Positions 13,531 through 32,100 of a stretch of 64,000 nt of DNA are shown in pieces (the stretch's first letter is position 1; each line of letters opens with the position of its first letter). The stretch is from Amia ocellicauda (Eukaryota > Chordata > Actinopteri > Amiiformes > Amiidae). Under the pieces are notes generated by a model. That model saw nothing but the letters and a program-made list of their open reading frames with translations. It did no database searches and had not been told where the DNA came from. The position numbers and the translations under genes are program-made. The DNA lies in NCBI RefSeq assembly GCF_036373705.1, contig NC_089858.1, forward strand, positions 14,875,249-14,939,248. Direction: 5' to 3'.

Positions 13531-15245
13531 TGTCAGTGCCTTAGTTTGGTTGTCTTTTTGTTGTGATTTCTGGCCCCTGAGAGAGTGCCGAAGCCGTCTG
13601 CTGGTAGTCGTGCGGCTCTAATCGGGGAGAGCTCAGCACACACAGCTCTTACTCACTTCCCTTTAGCCGGACTGAGCACCACAGAGGAAAAGGTCTGATT
13701 TTAACACGTAGCCACAAAGAGAGAGAGAGAGAGAACGGACTGTGTGTATGTGAGAGAGAGAGGTGATGATGATGATGATGATGATGATGATTCAGGCTTT
13801 AAGGACGTAAACAGGTCTAAGTCAGACAGAAACAGACAGTGACAGGTAACCAATGCCAACGAAGAGTGAGGAACTGCCATTTCAGGGAAAGCTGTGGGAA
13901 ATATATAGCTTCACTAAGATGCTTTGGAAACAAACACATTTATTTTTAATTTGCTATTTCTGTTCCAACACCTGCTAAACGTCATAAAGGATTTATGACA
14001 CAAAAGTATCATCTCTGTAAATCCCACAATCGTACAAGCATTTATGGATTAATAAATCTCTAAACGTTAAAGTACAAATTCAATTTAAAACATCTCACTC
14101 TGGCCTTGCTGCATTGTTAAGCTCTGATCTTTCCAGAACGACCTGTGTCCATAGGTAGTACATGAAAACAAAGCTGCCCACTGTCCAGACAGCCCTTTTC
14201 AATGTCTCATTGTGTTCAGAGACTCACGATCTGCCTACATTCTCGATCGTATTTTGAAGTACATTCATATTTGGTTACTTATTCAAATGAACGGTGCGTG
14301 TCACAGGTCTGCACTTTTTGTTCCAAGATGATGGAAAGATAAACTGTGCAGAGAGTCACCCGTCACCATCCCCTTTTGCTCTGGAATGCAACAAACAGGG
14401 GTCTGTCTCACACTGCAATAAGAGATGTATGGCGAGAGATGCCTGAGGAATGAGGTAGCAATTCAGATGGCAATGCTTGAGGCATGCAGGTGGTGTGTAC
14501 ATGCCTTGTCTTCTGGAATGTCCTAATAAAGCATTCATGGATTTTGATTATCCTGCCACTGATTAGCATCCAATAGTGTTTATTTCCAGGTTATTGCAAA
14601 AGCACACATTGTTCCCATTTGTCAACCCTAAATAAATGTATAATTGTGTTTTAATAGATTTGTAAATCAAGTATTTATAGAATGTAATTTTAAATTGTGT
14701 ATGAGAACAATGGAATGTTTTTTTTAAAACAGTTCCCCAGTTATTACCCATTTGTTGACTTAACAAATACGCTTTTAATATCACCCATCTTATACAGAAT
14801 GATTGAATTCAATTTGTGTTCCCTAATCGAAAGGTATGCATATATACCCCCAACACACACAGCTTTGTTTGCCTTGAATCCACAAGATGAAAGATCCCGA
14901 CTTATTTGATATTTCACCAGCTAGTGCTATTGCTTCCACTAGAACAACATACTTAAACTAATGAACATTCAGCCACAATTACCAATTAAGAAATGTCTTT
15001 ATTTTTCTTTTCAGATGGTGAATGAAAAAAGTGATCAGGTCATATAACATTGCAACACAGTAATCTCCACATTGCATGACATAAAATGAAGCAGATCTCT
15101 ATGCAAGGCTTGTGCCAGCAATACAAAGAAGACCTGGACTTCTTTTCTCCATGACCTCCACAGCTCCAGCACTTCATTGTCTTTTCTGGTGCTTCCTTGT
15201 AGAACCAGAGCTTGCTCTCCTGGAGAACAGGGTTTGGCTGCTGTA
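13531..15245. other. Spacer between the tandem receptor genes
   Basis: This holds the 5' flank of copy A and the 3' flank of copy B. It contains GA-rich repeats at about 13718-13762 followed by a (GAT)n run at 13765-13791, roughly 240 bp upstream of the copy A start. No additional coding exon is visible; an untranslated first exon for copy A could be here. Confidence 0.6.
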
Positions 15246-16265
15246 CTACACTACAGTGTCAAGAGCGAGTTCAGCAGCATTCTGCCTTTCTGAAGTCAGG
15301 CTGCTGGCCGTCCCCTTGAACTGGGAGGTGTTGGTGGCAATGTCCTGGAAAAGCCGGGACAGCTTGGTCTCCTTCAAGCTGCTCTGAAACCGGCGGGCAG
15401 CAAAGGAGTACAGCAGGGGGTTGATGCAGCTACTGATGAAGGCCAGTGCCCCAGATAAGAAGAATGCACTACCCAGGAAATCATCCAGGGCCTCCGAATC
15501 CTCTAGCAGCAGCGAGACCACACTGAGCACATTGAGCACGTGATGAGGAAACCAGAGCACGGCGAAGGCCACCACCACACTGGTGATTAGAGCTATGGAT
15601 CTGTGCTTGTTCCTGAGGGTCATCTGCTTCAGCCGCCTCCCCACCTGGCTATAACACACCAACAGGATGCTGAAGGGAAAGATAAAGCCCACCGAGGTCT
15701 CGAGCACCAGGCAAGAAATCTCCTGGCTGTCCGAAGTGTAGTTCCGGTACGTGCATTCTTCTTTCCCTGCTGTCACATCCACCCTTTGTGTGAGGATGAC
15801 AGGGATGCTGAAGATGAAGGCCAGGACCAAAATGACAACCAGCACCTTGGCCATCACCCCCTCCTTCCTCCAGCCGTGCAGGGCGAAGGGGTACAGGATG
15901 GCCACACAGCGCTCCACGCTCATGGTGGAGATGAGGAACACGCTGCTGTACATGCAGGCGTAGATGACATAGACCATGGCTTTGCAGGCGGCTTCCCCGA
16001 ACACCCAGGCATCCGCCAGGGAATAGATCCACAGGGGCAGTGTGATGAGGACCAGAAGGTCAGCGACTGCCAGGTTGAGGATGAGCAGCACGGTGTGGGA
16101 GCGTGGCTGGACATGTCGCAGGATGGTCCAGATCACCAGCAGGTTCCCTGGAGTGCCAACCAAGAAAGACAGGCCCAGGATCACAGAGGCCACTGTTCGG
16201 CCTGCAGCCCACTCCCCGGGCTCAGTAACGTTGCCATCAGAGCTAAACGAGCCGTTCATCTTCAT
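15246..16265 (-). CDS. Leukotriene B4 receptor 1-like GPCR, copy B
   Basis: Second tandem receptor, 339 aa from MKMNGSF. The frame is open further upstream, but a strong acceptor (TTTTCCTCTCAG) sits 10 bp before this ATG. The coding exon therefore probably follows an untranslated first exon, and translation starts at 16265 or at the next Met (16259). The N-terminus has two N-glycosylation sequons (NGS, NVT). GTPGN, LAVADLL, AACKAM, SVERC, the ECL2 cysteine (EECTY), LWFPHH in TM6 and NPLLY in TM7 are all present. TM1 to TM4 are nearly identical to copy A in protein and DNA, while ECL3, TM7 and the tail differ clearly. TM6 lacks the usual CWxP cysteine (LWFP). Its likely role is chemoattractant sensing at the leukocyte surface, inferred from the family. 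Confidence 0.85.
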   Translation of the reverse strand: MKMNGSFSSDGNVTEPGEWAAGRTVASVILGLSFLVGTPGNLLVIWTILRHVQPRSHTVLLILNLAVADLLVLITLPLWIYSLADAWVFGEAACKAMVYVIYACMYSSVFLISTMSVERCVAILYPFALHGWRKEGVMAKVLVVILVLAFIFSIPVILTQRVDVTAGKEECTYRNYTSDSQEISCLVLETSVGFIFPFSILLVCYSQVGRRLKQMTLRNKHRSIALITSVVVAFAVLWFPHHVLNVLSVVSLLLEDSEALDDFLGSAFFLSGALAFISSCINPLLYSFAARRFQSSLKETKLSRLFQDIATNTSQFKGTASSLTSERQNAAELALDTVV

Positions 16266-18119
16266 GCCCCGTGTGACTGAGAGGAAAACAAAACACAATT
16301 CTCAGATCATGACTATTTCTTCTGTGTAAGCAAAATTAAGTCAGTTTTGCTTCCCTAAACTTAAATCTTGAAACTTGATGAGTAACAGACAGACAAATCA
16401 TAACAAGAGATGAAGCCACAGATACAGTACCATTTAAAGGAAGAACAAAAAAGGCATTTTCCAGAAAACTGAGATCATCTAGTTATATATGCATTCAGTT
16501 TTTTGGTTGTCCTTTTTGGGGAGTTTTAAGTTCAAAACTCCTTAACTGTTTTTGTTTCTTTAATAATAATAACACTTCCTCACTCAAACAAACAAACAAA
16601 AAAATATATATCATATCATAATAGAACAAAAGTGTAATTTCAAAACAAACAATTTCCCTTTCAAGATTACATGTATGGAAGTGGAACAGTTCAAATATGA
16701 AATATGTGTTTTATCTTCTTTCACAATAACATTTTAATACCTTAGTTCTAGTATTAGTATTTGTGTGATGATAATGTTCTTAAATACAGGGCTTTGGAGC
16801 AGTGGAACAGCATGTTTTTGCCCGGAGCTGTAGCAAGAAAACTATTGAAACGTAAAAAAAGAAAATTCATGCTGAAAGCTTCAAATGAGATTGCAATGTT
16901 GTAAAGCACATTTTCTGTTTTTGTCTGCATTTAAAAAAAAAAAATGTGTCTCAAAGATTTCTATTTTTTCTGATAAAACATAGTCCTTCACGATTTTGAC
17001 ATTTTAAGTCAGCCAGTAGCCAGAACCTTTAACTTAGTCAATATCAAAAATTTAAGCTATCTGCTACTCAATCTGTTTTAGCCCAACATTTAGCGTACAT
17101 TCACTGGGGAAAAACAATGTAAAAAAGCAATAAAAAGAATACTTATAGATTAAATTAATCTATGACATTAGAATCTAAAATTTTACCCTGCAAGGTCTCA
17201 TAATACTAAAGTGGCTGGAGACTTACTGGACAATGGAATAGCATTTAACCATTTAAAAGTATCAGCTAATGAACCACTTTGATTACGTTATATGCCCTGG
17301 TACAATTCTGTCTCTGACGCGTTTACAACAACTGAACAAAAATCATAAGACAATAAACACAAAAGCCACTCGAACTCTATGGTACCTAAACGGAGCGGAA
17401 GTGGGACTCGCGAGACGTCAAAACTAACCGGAAGAGATGGATGCGGATAGAAACTCCGAGAAATAGAAATCGGAGACCTACCTAGTGAAGAATAAAAATA
17501 AACACTGCCGCGTAGGATTCTGTAATATTCTAGATACGTGGGCGAAACGGGGTGTGTTATGTGTGTGTGCTTTTTAACAGTGCTCACGATACTAGAGGCG
17601 ACGGCGACAAGCCTGCGAGAGTAAGTTAGGCCCGGCCTGTCAGCAGCCGCGGGCGGAGCCGTGTGTACTGTTGTGGTCCACAGCTCCTGTACAAGCGGAC
17701 TGATTAGTGCGGGGCAAAGGGCTGGCGGTGCTCGCCGAGTAAACCGTAAAGAAACGCGTCTGAGCGCTGTCCTGTGAGGAGCTGGACTGGAGAAGGAGAC
17801 GGAGTTTGTCCCTCCCTTTACCTAGGAATCTTTAAAACCCTATTTACCACAACTTGATACATAGTCCACAGCACACGCATGGCGCAGGACAGCTTTACAC
17901 CGTGATCTGATCCGGTTTCCCATGGAGGCCGTGTGTGAGGCAGCTCCTGCACCCTAATCTGTACATTAAATGCTCCTATAATCTCCCATTGACATTTCAG
18001 CCGAGTAAAGAAGACGAGACTGTCGGTCTCTTACTGGGACATTTGCAAAGTTTAAAAAAACAAGAATAGTATAGTTATTTAAACCCGCATTACGAGTTGT
18101 ACACTAGGTTGCCGCAAGG
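16266..18119. other. Upstream region shared by receptor copy B and AMFR
   Basis: The receptor (minus) and AMFR (plus) are divergently arranged with 1.85 kb between start codons. The left 1 kb is AT-rich and shows nothing coding. The right half becomes GC-rich with CpGs and carries the promoter motifs listed separately. Untranslated first exons of either gene may be here. Confidence 0.6.
17390..17720 (+). promoter_or_regulatory. CpG-rich AMFR / bidirectional promoter region
   Basis: Directly visible motifs are a CGGAAGTG ETS-type site at about 17396-17403, CTCGCGAGA at 17407-17415, an overlapping CRE-like GACGTCA at 17414-17420, and a second CCGGAAG at about 17429-17435. GC-rich sequence with CpGs follows (about 17600-17720). 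CTCGCGAGA is the core of a palindromic element known from TATA-less, often bidirectional, vertebrate promoters. It lies about 700 bp before the AMFR ATG and 1.1 kb before the receptor B ATG. The role is inferred. Confidence 0.5.
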
Positions 18120-23941
<5,822 letters not shown>

Positions 23942-24032
23942 AGAACGCCTGAAACGTCACACGGACTCCGTCACGCCAGCAGCGTCTATGAACGTCGTTG
24001 TCGGCACAGTCAAATGATCTCTAAAAGGCCTA

Positions 24033-24068
<36 letters not shown>

Positions 24069-25612
24069 CTATATATATTTTTTTTGAATTATTGAAGATT
24101 TAAAAGCGGGGGGAGCAGATTCATTCATTTAATTTCCCCACAGTTTTACAAATGAATATGAATTGTTTTAAACACTTTTTTTTTTTTTTTTTTCCCCAAT
24201 GCATGGCATTTGGCTGAACTGTCTTTGAAATTGCCTTGCTGTTTTAGGTTGCCTTAGAGAAGAAGGAGAAACATATAGACCTCTGAGATGCTCATCTCAG
24301 ACTCGCGCATATTAAAGCTTTAAATTTCACCCCAGAAACATTCTGCATCCAGGGCTTAGTGTCAGCCAGTGACGCACAGAGAGTCCTGAACTGCAACAGA
24401 CTGACGCAGTAATAATATGAGTGGGGTTTGGACGTTGTGCACACAGCTGTACCACTTTCAGAGACAAACCGTCATTCAGTGGACACACACTAGTCTCCTT
24501 CGAGTGTAGAGAGAAGAATAGAGGGAGGTTTCAGTGCACGGCTGACGACTGGTTTCACGTTCAGCGCAGTGGAGATTTGTTTGGCCACAGCATTGGCCAG
24601 CTTGGTGTTTACTTTAACAGGATTTGATAAGTAGCTGTTTTTTAGTTTGTTTTTGTACGTAATATGAGGAGTAATGATTCATGTCTTGGAGGGAACCCCG
24701 AAACGTATATATGAGACAGGATTTTGGCTGCAATTCCTGGGGAAGCTGGAAGTAAATTTATAGCTTTTTAAGTTTTCTCATATTTTTTTTTTTTCTTTGT
24801 GTATTGAGTCATTATCACATAAGTGTAAAGTTTATTTTCCCTGGTCTATAAATTGAACATATAAATGTCTTCCTGTGTGTTAGAGGAAGGTACTATGGAA
24901 ATGGAAGAAAAGTGCACCTCATCTTTAGTTTCTTCTGGCTCCTTTGTACATTTAAACCTGTCTTGTACAAAATGGCACTTTATTGATTAGCAAATGAAAT
25001 CTATTGACACCATTCCACACACAATTCTGTTACAGAAAAGTGTCAAGTATCCATTTCCTTGCGGTGGCGAATGCACGACGCTAGCGAAAGGTGTATTCTT
25101 GCCACCACTCGAGGCCTGTAGTCCCGCGTTTCTCTGGAAAACATTACCCACGCTGCTTTGCAAATGTGTGATGGTACCCATTTGATTTGCCTAGCGAGAG
25201 TTGCAAGTTCTGTCGGTAACAAGTCCCCTTTGTATTGGACAAAATCGTCTTCATAAGGAAATTATTGCAGGTGGAATCGTTATTTGTCTATTTAAGCATT
25301 TGTCTTGCAAACGTGTAGGAGGGCTCTGTGCACTAGCTTTGTGCATGGCCCTGTTTCAATATTAATTGCCTTCACTGAATCTCAAGCCCCGTGCTCCCCC
25401 CAGTCTCCCCTGTGCTTGTGTTCAGCACAACCAGTCCAAACACAGTCAGGGATGAGTTGCTGGCCTGCTGTACTGACGGACTTTCCACATTCAGAGGCAG
25501 TGCTCGCTGCTGCTGGAAGAGCCACAGGGAACACGGAACACCATCTGAAAAGGGTTTCACCCAAAGAGCTTTTCCTCATTTTCAATATAAGCTGACTGTA
25601 AAATAATAAATA
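23942..25612 (+). other. amfr: AMFR 3' UTR with poly(A) signal
   Basis: About 1.67 kb follows the AMFR stop. It holds an (ATT)n run at 24031-24064, a poly-T run near 24177-24193, and a canonical AATAAA at 25605-25610 that would set the long 3' end. An ATTAAA near 24311 could give a shorter transcript. No separate gene is seen. Confidence 0.6.
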
Positions 25613-28605
25613 TTTTCCTGAAAGGCGTGCCTGTTTTTACTGATGCGCGATCACTGTTAATCCCCCCTTTGAGAAAAGCGCACAGTGGACTTTAGGAAGC
25701 CCCCTTTTCCTTTCTGGTCAGTTTGGTGAAGTCGAGGCTTTGCCTTACCCATGACTCCTCTTGTGGGGCAGCTCCAGACTCTGCTCTGGATGGGCTCCCA
25801 TCTCCTGCATCCCCTTCCTGGCTGGTCAAGTTGGAAAATCCTTCCGTTTTCTCAATCTCTCCTACAGCATAGCTTGTCCTGAGCAGCTCTGCATACCCAT
25901 GTTTAACATAGTGATGATAAAAATAAAAATTAAACAAAAAAATTATCAGACTGGTTTTGCAAACAAAACTGTATTAAGGACCTCCAACCTGTTTGGTTAC
26001 ATGTATATTTGCACCTTCAAAGGACAGTACAGTATATATATCTGGCATTGTGAAAATGTGTGCTTCTATCAAGACTGTCATCACACCCCATTGCCCCATG
26101 GTCTTCATCTGCAGGGGTGTCTGTTTATTGATCGATGCACTGTCCTCTCCACAGCAAAGACCCCAATTAAACAGAACTCAACCACTAACCAAATTAGTGC
26201 ATTGCTTTTTATACATGAAAGCATTTGTGCCTCAATTTAACAGTGGGCTGACGAAACATAGATTTTGTAAATAATTTTGTAATGAGGAAAAATGTATAAA
26301 TGTTTAACCCACCCAGCAAACAAACGAAATAAATGTTCAGTGCTACTATATAAGCTATTAACCAACTCTGACTTGTGTGGATTTCTTTTTTTCACGGTTT
26401 ACAACCAGTGTGTCATCACTTACAATAATAATACACATTTGTTTCTTACTGAGAGTAATTTTTCGTTAAAAACGTGCAAAGGTGGGCCAGATGTTACTAA
26501 GGCTTGTGGAAGTTGGGATACCTTGGTCCTTAAATGTAATCATTATATTGAAGTATTTTGTGAAATATTTTTTAGTGTCCTGATATTGTCGTGAGCGAGT
26601 CCACTAATGGTAATTTTATTTAAATGAATGCATGCATCGTGATGTATAGTCCATACCTTAGTAGAATATATCCCCCCCACTAAAAATCCTTTCGCTATGC
26701 TGTCCTCGACCAGGGCACGCACTTCCCTCTATGGCTGCACTTCTGCCATTGCGCCTCAGTGCAGTCCGGCCGCCGTGCGTGTCGTGCGTCAGGGGGCGGT
26801 GGGACACAGCTGAGCACACGCTGTCCTTCATGAACCTGACGTGAACTTGGGCAGCCGATGTGGCAGGTCTGCCCTTTCAAACATCACTTTCTCCAATTGA
26901 TTTATAAAACACTGTGAACTCCGGTAATTGAATTAGGTACAGCTTATTTACTTCTACTGGTGACTCCGGTGATGGTCAAAGAGAGTAGCAGCTCACTGGA
27001 GACCACAGACAACTGAGACACTGACACACCACAGCAACGTCACAGTATAATGATAATAATAATACAAAACTGCACATCATTAGTATCACTATTACTAAGC
27101 AGTTGGGTTTTGATGCTTTTATATGCATAGCGTTATTTTAAAGCTGTCCCTTACGACAATTGGCGGATTTGTTTGATTTTTTTTTTAACCAAGGCTTATT
27201 TCATTCTTGGAAATGTGCGTTTTCTCTAGGCTTATAAGGACATATCCCGAGTGGATGCAAACAGCTGCTGGACTAGAGCTGAACCAGAGGCTGATGCAGC
27301 GAGACATGCAGGGGCTTCAGACGTGTCTGCATACTTTTTACATAGAAATAGAAATAAACATGTTTAATAGCGTTCAACGCCAAGGAGGTACTAGTTTAAA
27401 CTGCGCCCCTAACACGGCGTCTGCGTCATGCAAGTCCAGGGATGTGAAGGTTTTACCCTAGTTCTCAAGGGGGCAGTCTCTACAGAAAAGTTTAGGTCTA
27501 GTGCTGCGGTTCATAACTGTTACATATCCTGCACAGCGCAGAGTGGATCGGTATAAGAGAGGGATCATATTCTGGGTGGGGACAATGCATCTGCTCTCTG
27601 TGGCGGCTGTGTTTTCTGCCATACCAGTACACACAACGTATTGACTGGATCCAACGGGACTGTAAGTTCAATCTTTCCATTATAACGACTTCAATGCTAT
27701 AAACCGCATCTGCGTGTTGGTGGCAAGACATTCTCTGGCTTTTTTTAAAGTTGAAACTTTTAAATGTATGTTCATGATGCAAACAATTAAAAATACATTG
27801 GTAACCCGAACCGTGCAGAAGAAATGAACAGGGGATCGACCAGGGGGCAGGAGTTGGTAACTATGAACTTCAACAAATATTTCAGTAAGAGTACATTGAA
27901 TTGGTATTCAGTGGAAATCCTGATAATTACTTGTGGTAAATGAAAATTGAGATCTATTTATCTATGCTTAAAGCTAAGCAGTATATTTGTATAGCTGGAA
28001 TGATGGAAAGTGGAATTGGTCTTCACTTCTGTAGATGATCACGGGTCTGCTTTGCACCACATTACCCCATTTGCGTGCTGCAATGCATCAGAGTAGCCTA
28101 GTTAAAATGAAATGGCATAAGTAAAATCTTCATGTCCGAAACAAAGATATTTTCATTATTTTGTGGATCAACCTGCACTTGCATAATTTGCCCACCTGGA
28201 AGACAGTCGTCGTCCACGGGTGAGAACCACAACTGAAAATAGTTAATCAGTTAAAATAGCTGATTTATTAAACTACAGAATTAAACTACATAGCGCACAC
28301 CACGGGTCTCAGGCTCACCCGATTAAACATTGACACTGCGCCCAACTTAACACATTGCCATCACATGTTTTTAGTGTGGAGGTACTAATACAACATAAGA
28401 TGTGAATATTAAAGTCCTTTTTACACTTCAAGAATTTTGTAAACTGCTCCACACCCTACAAAATACAATTAGAATAACAACAACACACAAAACAGTGTGC
28501 AGAATGCAGGGGTTTTACATGTTTTGCGGTTTGTATTCAATAAGGATGACGCAATGTAAGCTATATTTATCATCTTTTGTGTGGACGGCGAGTGGGAGAG
28601 AGCTA

Positions 28606-28710
28606 TTGTAGCGCAGATTTCCGCGGTTGCGCACAGAGCTGCAGAATCACACCGACCCCATTGGTGGAGCAGCGCAGACATGTGCAGAACTGCGGACATC
28701 TGCGCTACAA
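28606..28710. repeat. Imperfect 105-bp inverted repeat (possible MITE)
   Basis: The outer arms TTGTAGCGCAGAT (28606-28618) and ATCTGCGCTACAA (28698-28710) are exact reverse complements. Inner sequence continues the pairing (CCGC against GCGG, CTGCA against TGCAG). It is GC-rich in an AT-rich surrounding. I see no clear target-site duplication and do not recognise the family. Confidence 0.6.
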
Positions 28711-28849
28711 GGACGCGACCTGCGATTCACACCGACTCCCGACCAGCCCCTCAGTCCAAACCATCCACTGCACAGTGGCGTGACACTGACAGTCACCCCA
28801 AGCAGGTTCATCACGTTAGAGTAACAATCTCGTTATGTTAAATATTGTT

Positions 28850-28948
28850 ATCCCTGCTAACACACACTGTTCCAACAACATTGTAGCAATGTAATACAAC
28901 GTAATTATATTATATTATGTAGTGGCAACGTTGTGTGTTAGCAGGGAT
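28850..28948. repeat. 99-bp hairpin repeat (MITE-like)
   Basis: The arms ATCCCTGCTAACACACA (28850-28866) and TGTGTGTTAGCAGGGAT (28932-28948) are perfect 17-bp reverse complements enclosing AT-rich sequence with further partial pairing (CAACATTGTAGC / CAACGT). This looks like a short palindromic non-autonomous DNA transposon. The family is not recognised. Confidence 0.65.
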
Positions 28949-29145
28949 TCTTCTTCTTTTTCTTCTCTCTCAGCCGAACGAGGAGTTGTTTTTAGCCCCA
29001 GTTGTGACCCCAAGCATGTACAGACTTTGCTTTCTTATCATATTTTATCTCACAGAAGCGAATCAACTGCTGTTTCCACTACTACTATTAGGTTAACCCA
29101 TGTCCCCAGTCTAACTGCTGGCTCTGTGTGTGTTCACTGCAGGAC

Positions 29146-32100
29146 ATGGCTGTGTGGAGCTGCCCCCCATCCCAGTGCTCAGGTTTCTGGTTCCGGCCTG
29201 TGGAGCTGCTATTTCTCAGTCTGCTGTGCACAGGGTCCGTGGCCACCAGTCTGGAGGAGAGGACTTTGAACCTTCTGTCACGAGAACGCCTGATCGACGG
29301 GTATGGGCAGGGTTCAAATACACAGTGTTTTCTGCCCCGGGTTTCGCCCTCAATGGGTGCTCTGCTAATTGTCAATAAAGTGAGAGGGTTTTTGAAAACT
29401 TGTGCTGAGGATCTATTTGACCATTTTGATTTTGGTCTTGAGTTTGCTTTTGAGTATGAGAGTGAGAGTGTTTGTTTGAGCAGGGTGGGCTGGGCGGGAG
29501 GAAGGTGGCTGGAGGTGCAGGCTCCTATACATCTGCTTCTCAAGGATTATCTCTGGAAAACTGCCTCTTTGTAAACGATCACCTGTCTCTCATGGCAGAC
29601 AGACAGGTGCTTTCTGAATGGTCCTTGCCTGAGATGCAGCTAGTTTACTTTAAGATTTGGCGTGCTTTACACGCTACTTAACTTTGGCACAGAGCATGTG
29701 TACCAGCTGTGTGTGGGTGTGACCTCTCAGGTGGGTTTGATATTTTAGCGCGGGAGGGAGTGGCTTTGCTGCGTTCCCTTCAGAATCGGGATGATATTTC
29801 TCTCCTCCATTCACACAAGGCACAACGATCTGGCGCTGAAGATGAGAATCATATACGATAACCAGCTGAGCAAGGTGGACCTGCGGAAAATCCCCCAAAC
29901 TGCCACGGACATCTCTCGCATGCAGGCTGGACACATTGGAGCGCAGGTAAAAACATACAGAGCACAGACAGACAGAGGCACTGTTCAGATTGAGCTGGTG
30001 AGTTCATGTGCCATATGCTGTCAAGGTATTCCAGCATTGCAATCTAGGATAAATTACAATTTTAACCAATAGCAGTAGTTCACGGCTGATTGGGACTGTA
30101 CGAATGAGTGCTGACATGGCAATTCTTCATCGGTGAAGATTGCCTCTCCCTTGGCAGGAGAGTCTCTGTGTGGAGCTGATTGACAATGGCAGTCATTCTT
30201 GCAGTTTTGATCGTTATAAGTATTTACATCAATCATGGTGCCAGTTTATGCCAGTTCTTGCAGAACACAATCTGCAATGTAACAATGATAATCTCTATGC
30301 TTGCTTTATGTTTTTGAAGACTTTCCAAAACAATAAATTGTTCCCAGCTGCCTCCATCTGTTTTGTTTATTTGTAGAGGGGGGTCACTGGCAGATTTTCA
30401 ATGGGTGCAAAATGTTCTTATTCCCTTCCAGTTTTTGACATGCAATGTAAAGTAAGAAGGAAACTGAGGTGATGCACAGGGTAGATAGCATACAGTAACC
30501 GCATGTGGCTGACTGCTTGTGTTCTGCACCGAGACCTACTGGCATCAGCAATCCAACAGCAGATATAATAGCAGATAGTGTGAGATACAGATCTACAGCA
30601 GAAAGTCATTCAACATGGAGACCCACAGGCAGGCGCTATTAAATCCTTATATCAGTTGACAACATCAGGAATATAGTGGGTGGAAAATAACACCACAACC
30701 ATCATTTCACAACCCTTGGTGATCCCATTTCCCTTTACATCACAGTATGCACTGCCTGTGGAGCATTCTTTGTTCTCCCATACACAAACAGGGCTGGTGG
30801 ATTCATGCACTTAGTTTGCAGTGAACGAGGCAGAGACTTGCTCTGTAATGAAGAGAACGGCCTCCCTGCTGGGGCTGTCTGTTCACCATAGCTGTCCAGT
30901 AAAGCAGGTGAACACGTCCCCTGTGCTCCATGGCTGCTGGGTGCTCGAACACTTCACTGGGAAACAACTGAATGTGCTTTATCTGCAGATAAGCATCTTT
31001 GCAGCCTTCAGCTGCATCTCTATCTCTCTCCCGTCTCTTTGCAACACCCTGCAGTAGACAAGTCTCCTATCAGTTTGCTATACTCTGCAGAGGGAAACTG
31101 ACCCACCCGCTAAAGTCCTGTAGTGAGTAATGTCCTTTCTTCAGGCTATGCAGTGTGGTGAGGTGGGTAAAGGTACTGGTCTCCTGGCTGTTACGTGTGC
31201 TGCGCTGGGGTAACTGTGCGTTGCGGTTGGCAGGTGTTTTCGGCCTATGTGATGTGCACGGCGCAGGAGAAGGACGCGGTGCGGCTCACCCTGGAGCAGG
31301 TGGACTTGATCCTCCGCATGTGCAATGAGTACGAGGAGCTGGAGCTGGTCACCACCGCTGCAGGTACAGGGCAGCAGGGTGGGCGGGGCACCACACACAC
31401 ACACACGCACATGAGACTGCTGCCCATCCCCTGACCCCTCCCCACCCACTGACATCTCCCTCAACCCTCCCCTGGCAACTCCCCCATCATCAGAATGCTT
31501 CCTCAGAATGAAACCCCCCCATTAGAGTTCCAGAAAAAAACACAAAGGGAGGGAGATGAGCCTGATTTCCCCGTGTAGAGCAGTTCGATGCCTTCCTGGC
31601 TTTAGGACCTGCTGAAGCTCCTTTGAGAATCACACAGGTGAAACAGAAACACATTGTAAAGTCATCTAATTGGATCTCAAGTTGTATGCCTGTGTGATAC
31701 ATCTCAGAATAGGCCAACCAGCAGAGAGTGTCCAGTGCCTGGCATTACACGACACGCAGGAGCCTGCAGACTGCAGGAGCTGGAAAGGCTCAGACTGTTC
31801 TAATACGGGTCTGGTTCCTTTCCCAGCACACACCACAGAGCAGTATTTGTTTTGCCGTGTTTACTTGCTCATCACTGCCTCTCCAATGGTGCTGTTGCAG
31901 GCATGAGGAACACGAAGAAGATCGCCTGCTTGATCAGCATTGAGGGAGGGCACTCCATCGACAGCAGCCTGCCCACCTTGCGGATGTTCTACCAGCTGGG
32001 TGTGCGCTCCCTGGCACTCACGCACACTTGTAACACACCCTGGTAAGCCCTCCCTCCTCCCCTCAAAGCTGCAGCCACAGTCTGATGGTCTGAGCTAGTG

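Larger units (their letters stand above)
25613..29145. other. Intergenic region between AMFR and the dipeptidase
   Basis: I see no supported gene. The stretch holds AT-rich sequence, a GC-rich hairpin at 28606-28710, a second hairpin at 28850-28948, and the probable promoter or untranslated first exon of the dipeptidase just left of the acceptor at 29142. Confidence 0.55.

Noticed and set aside
15603-16280. Open frame of 225 codons opposite receptor copy B (similar frames opposite copy A)
   Set aside because: It is a His/Asp/Gln-rich mirror of the receptor codons, explained by codon bias of the real gene.
25692-25937. Minus-strand frame ending in a charged, coding-looking tail
   Set aside because: I recognise no family, and no phased upstream exon could be found. 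It is probably chance sequence next to the AMFR 3' end.
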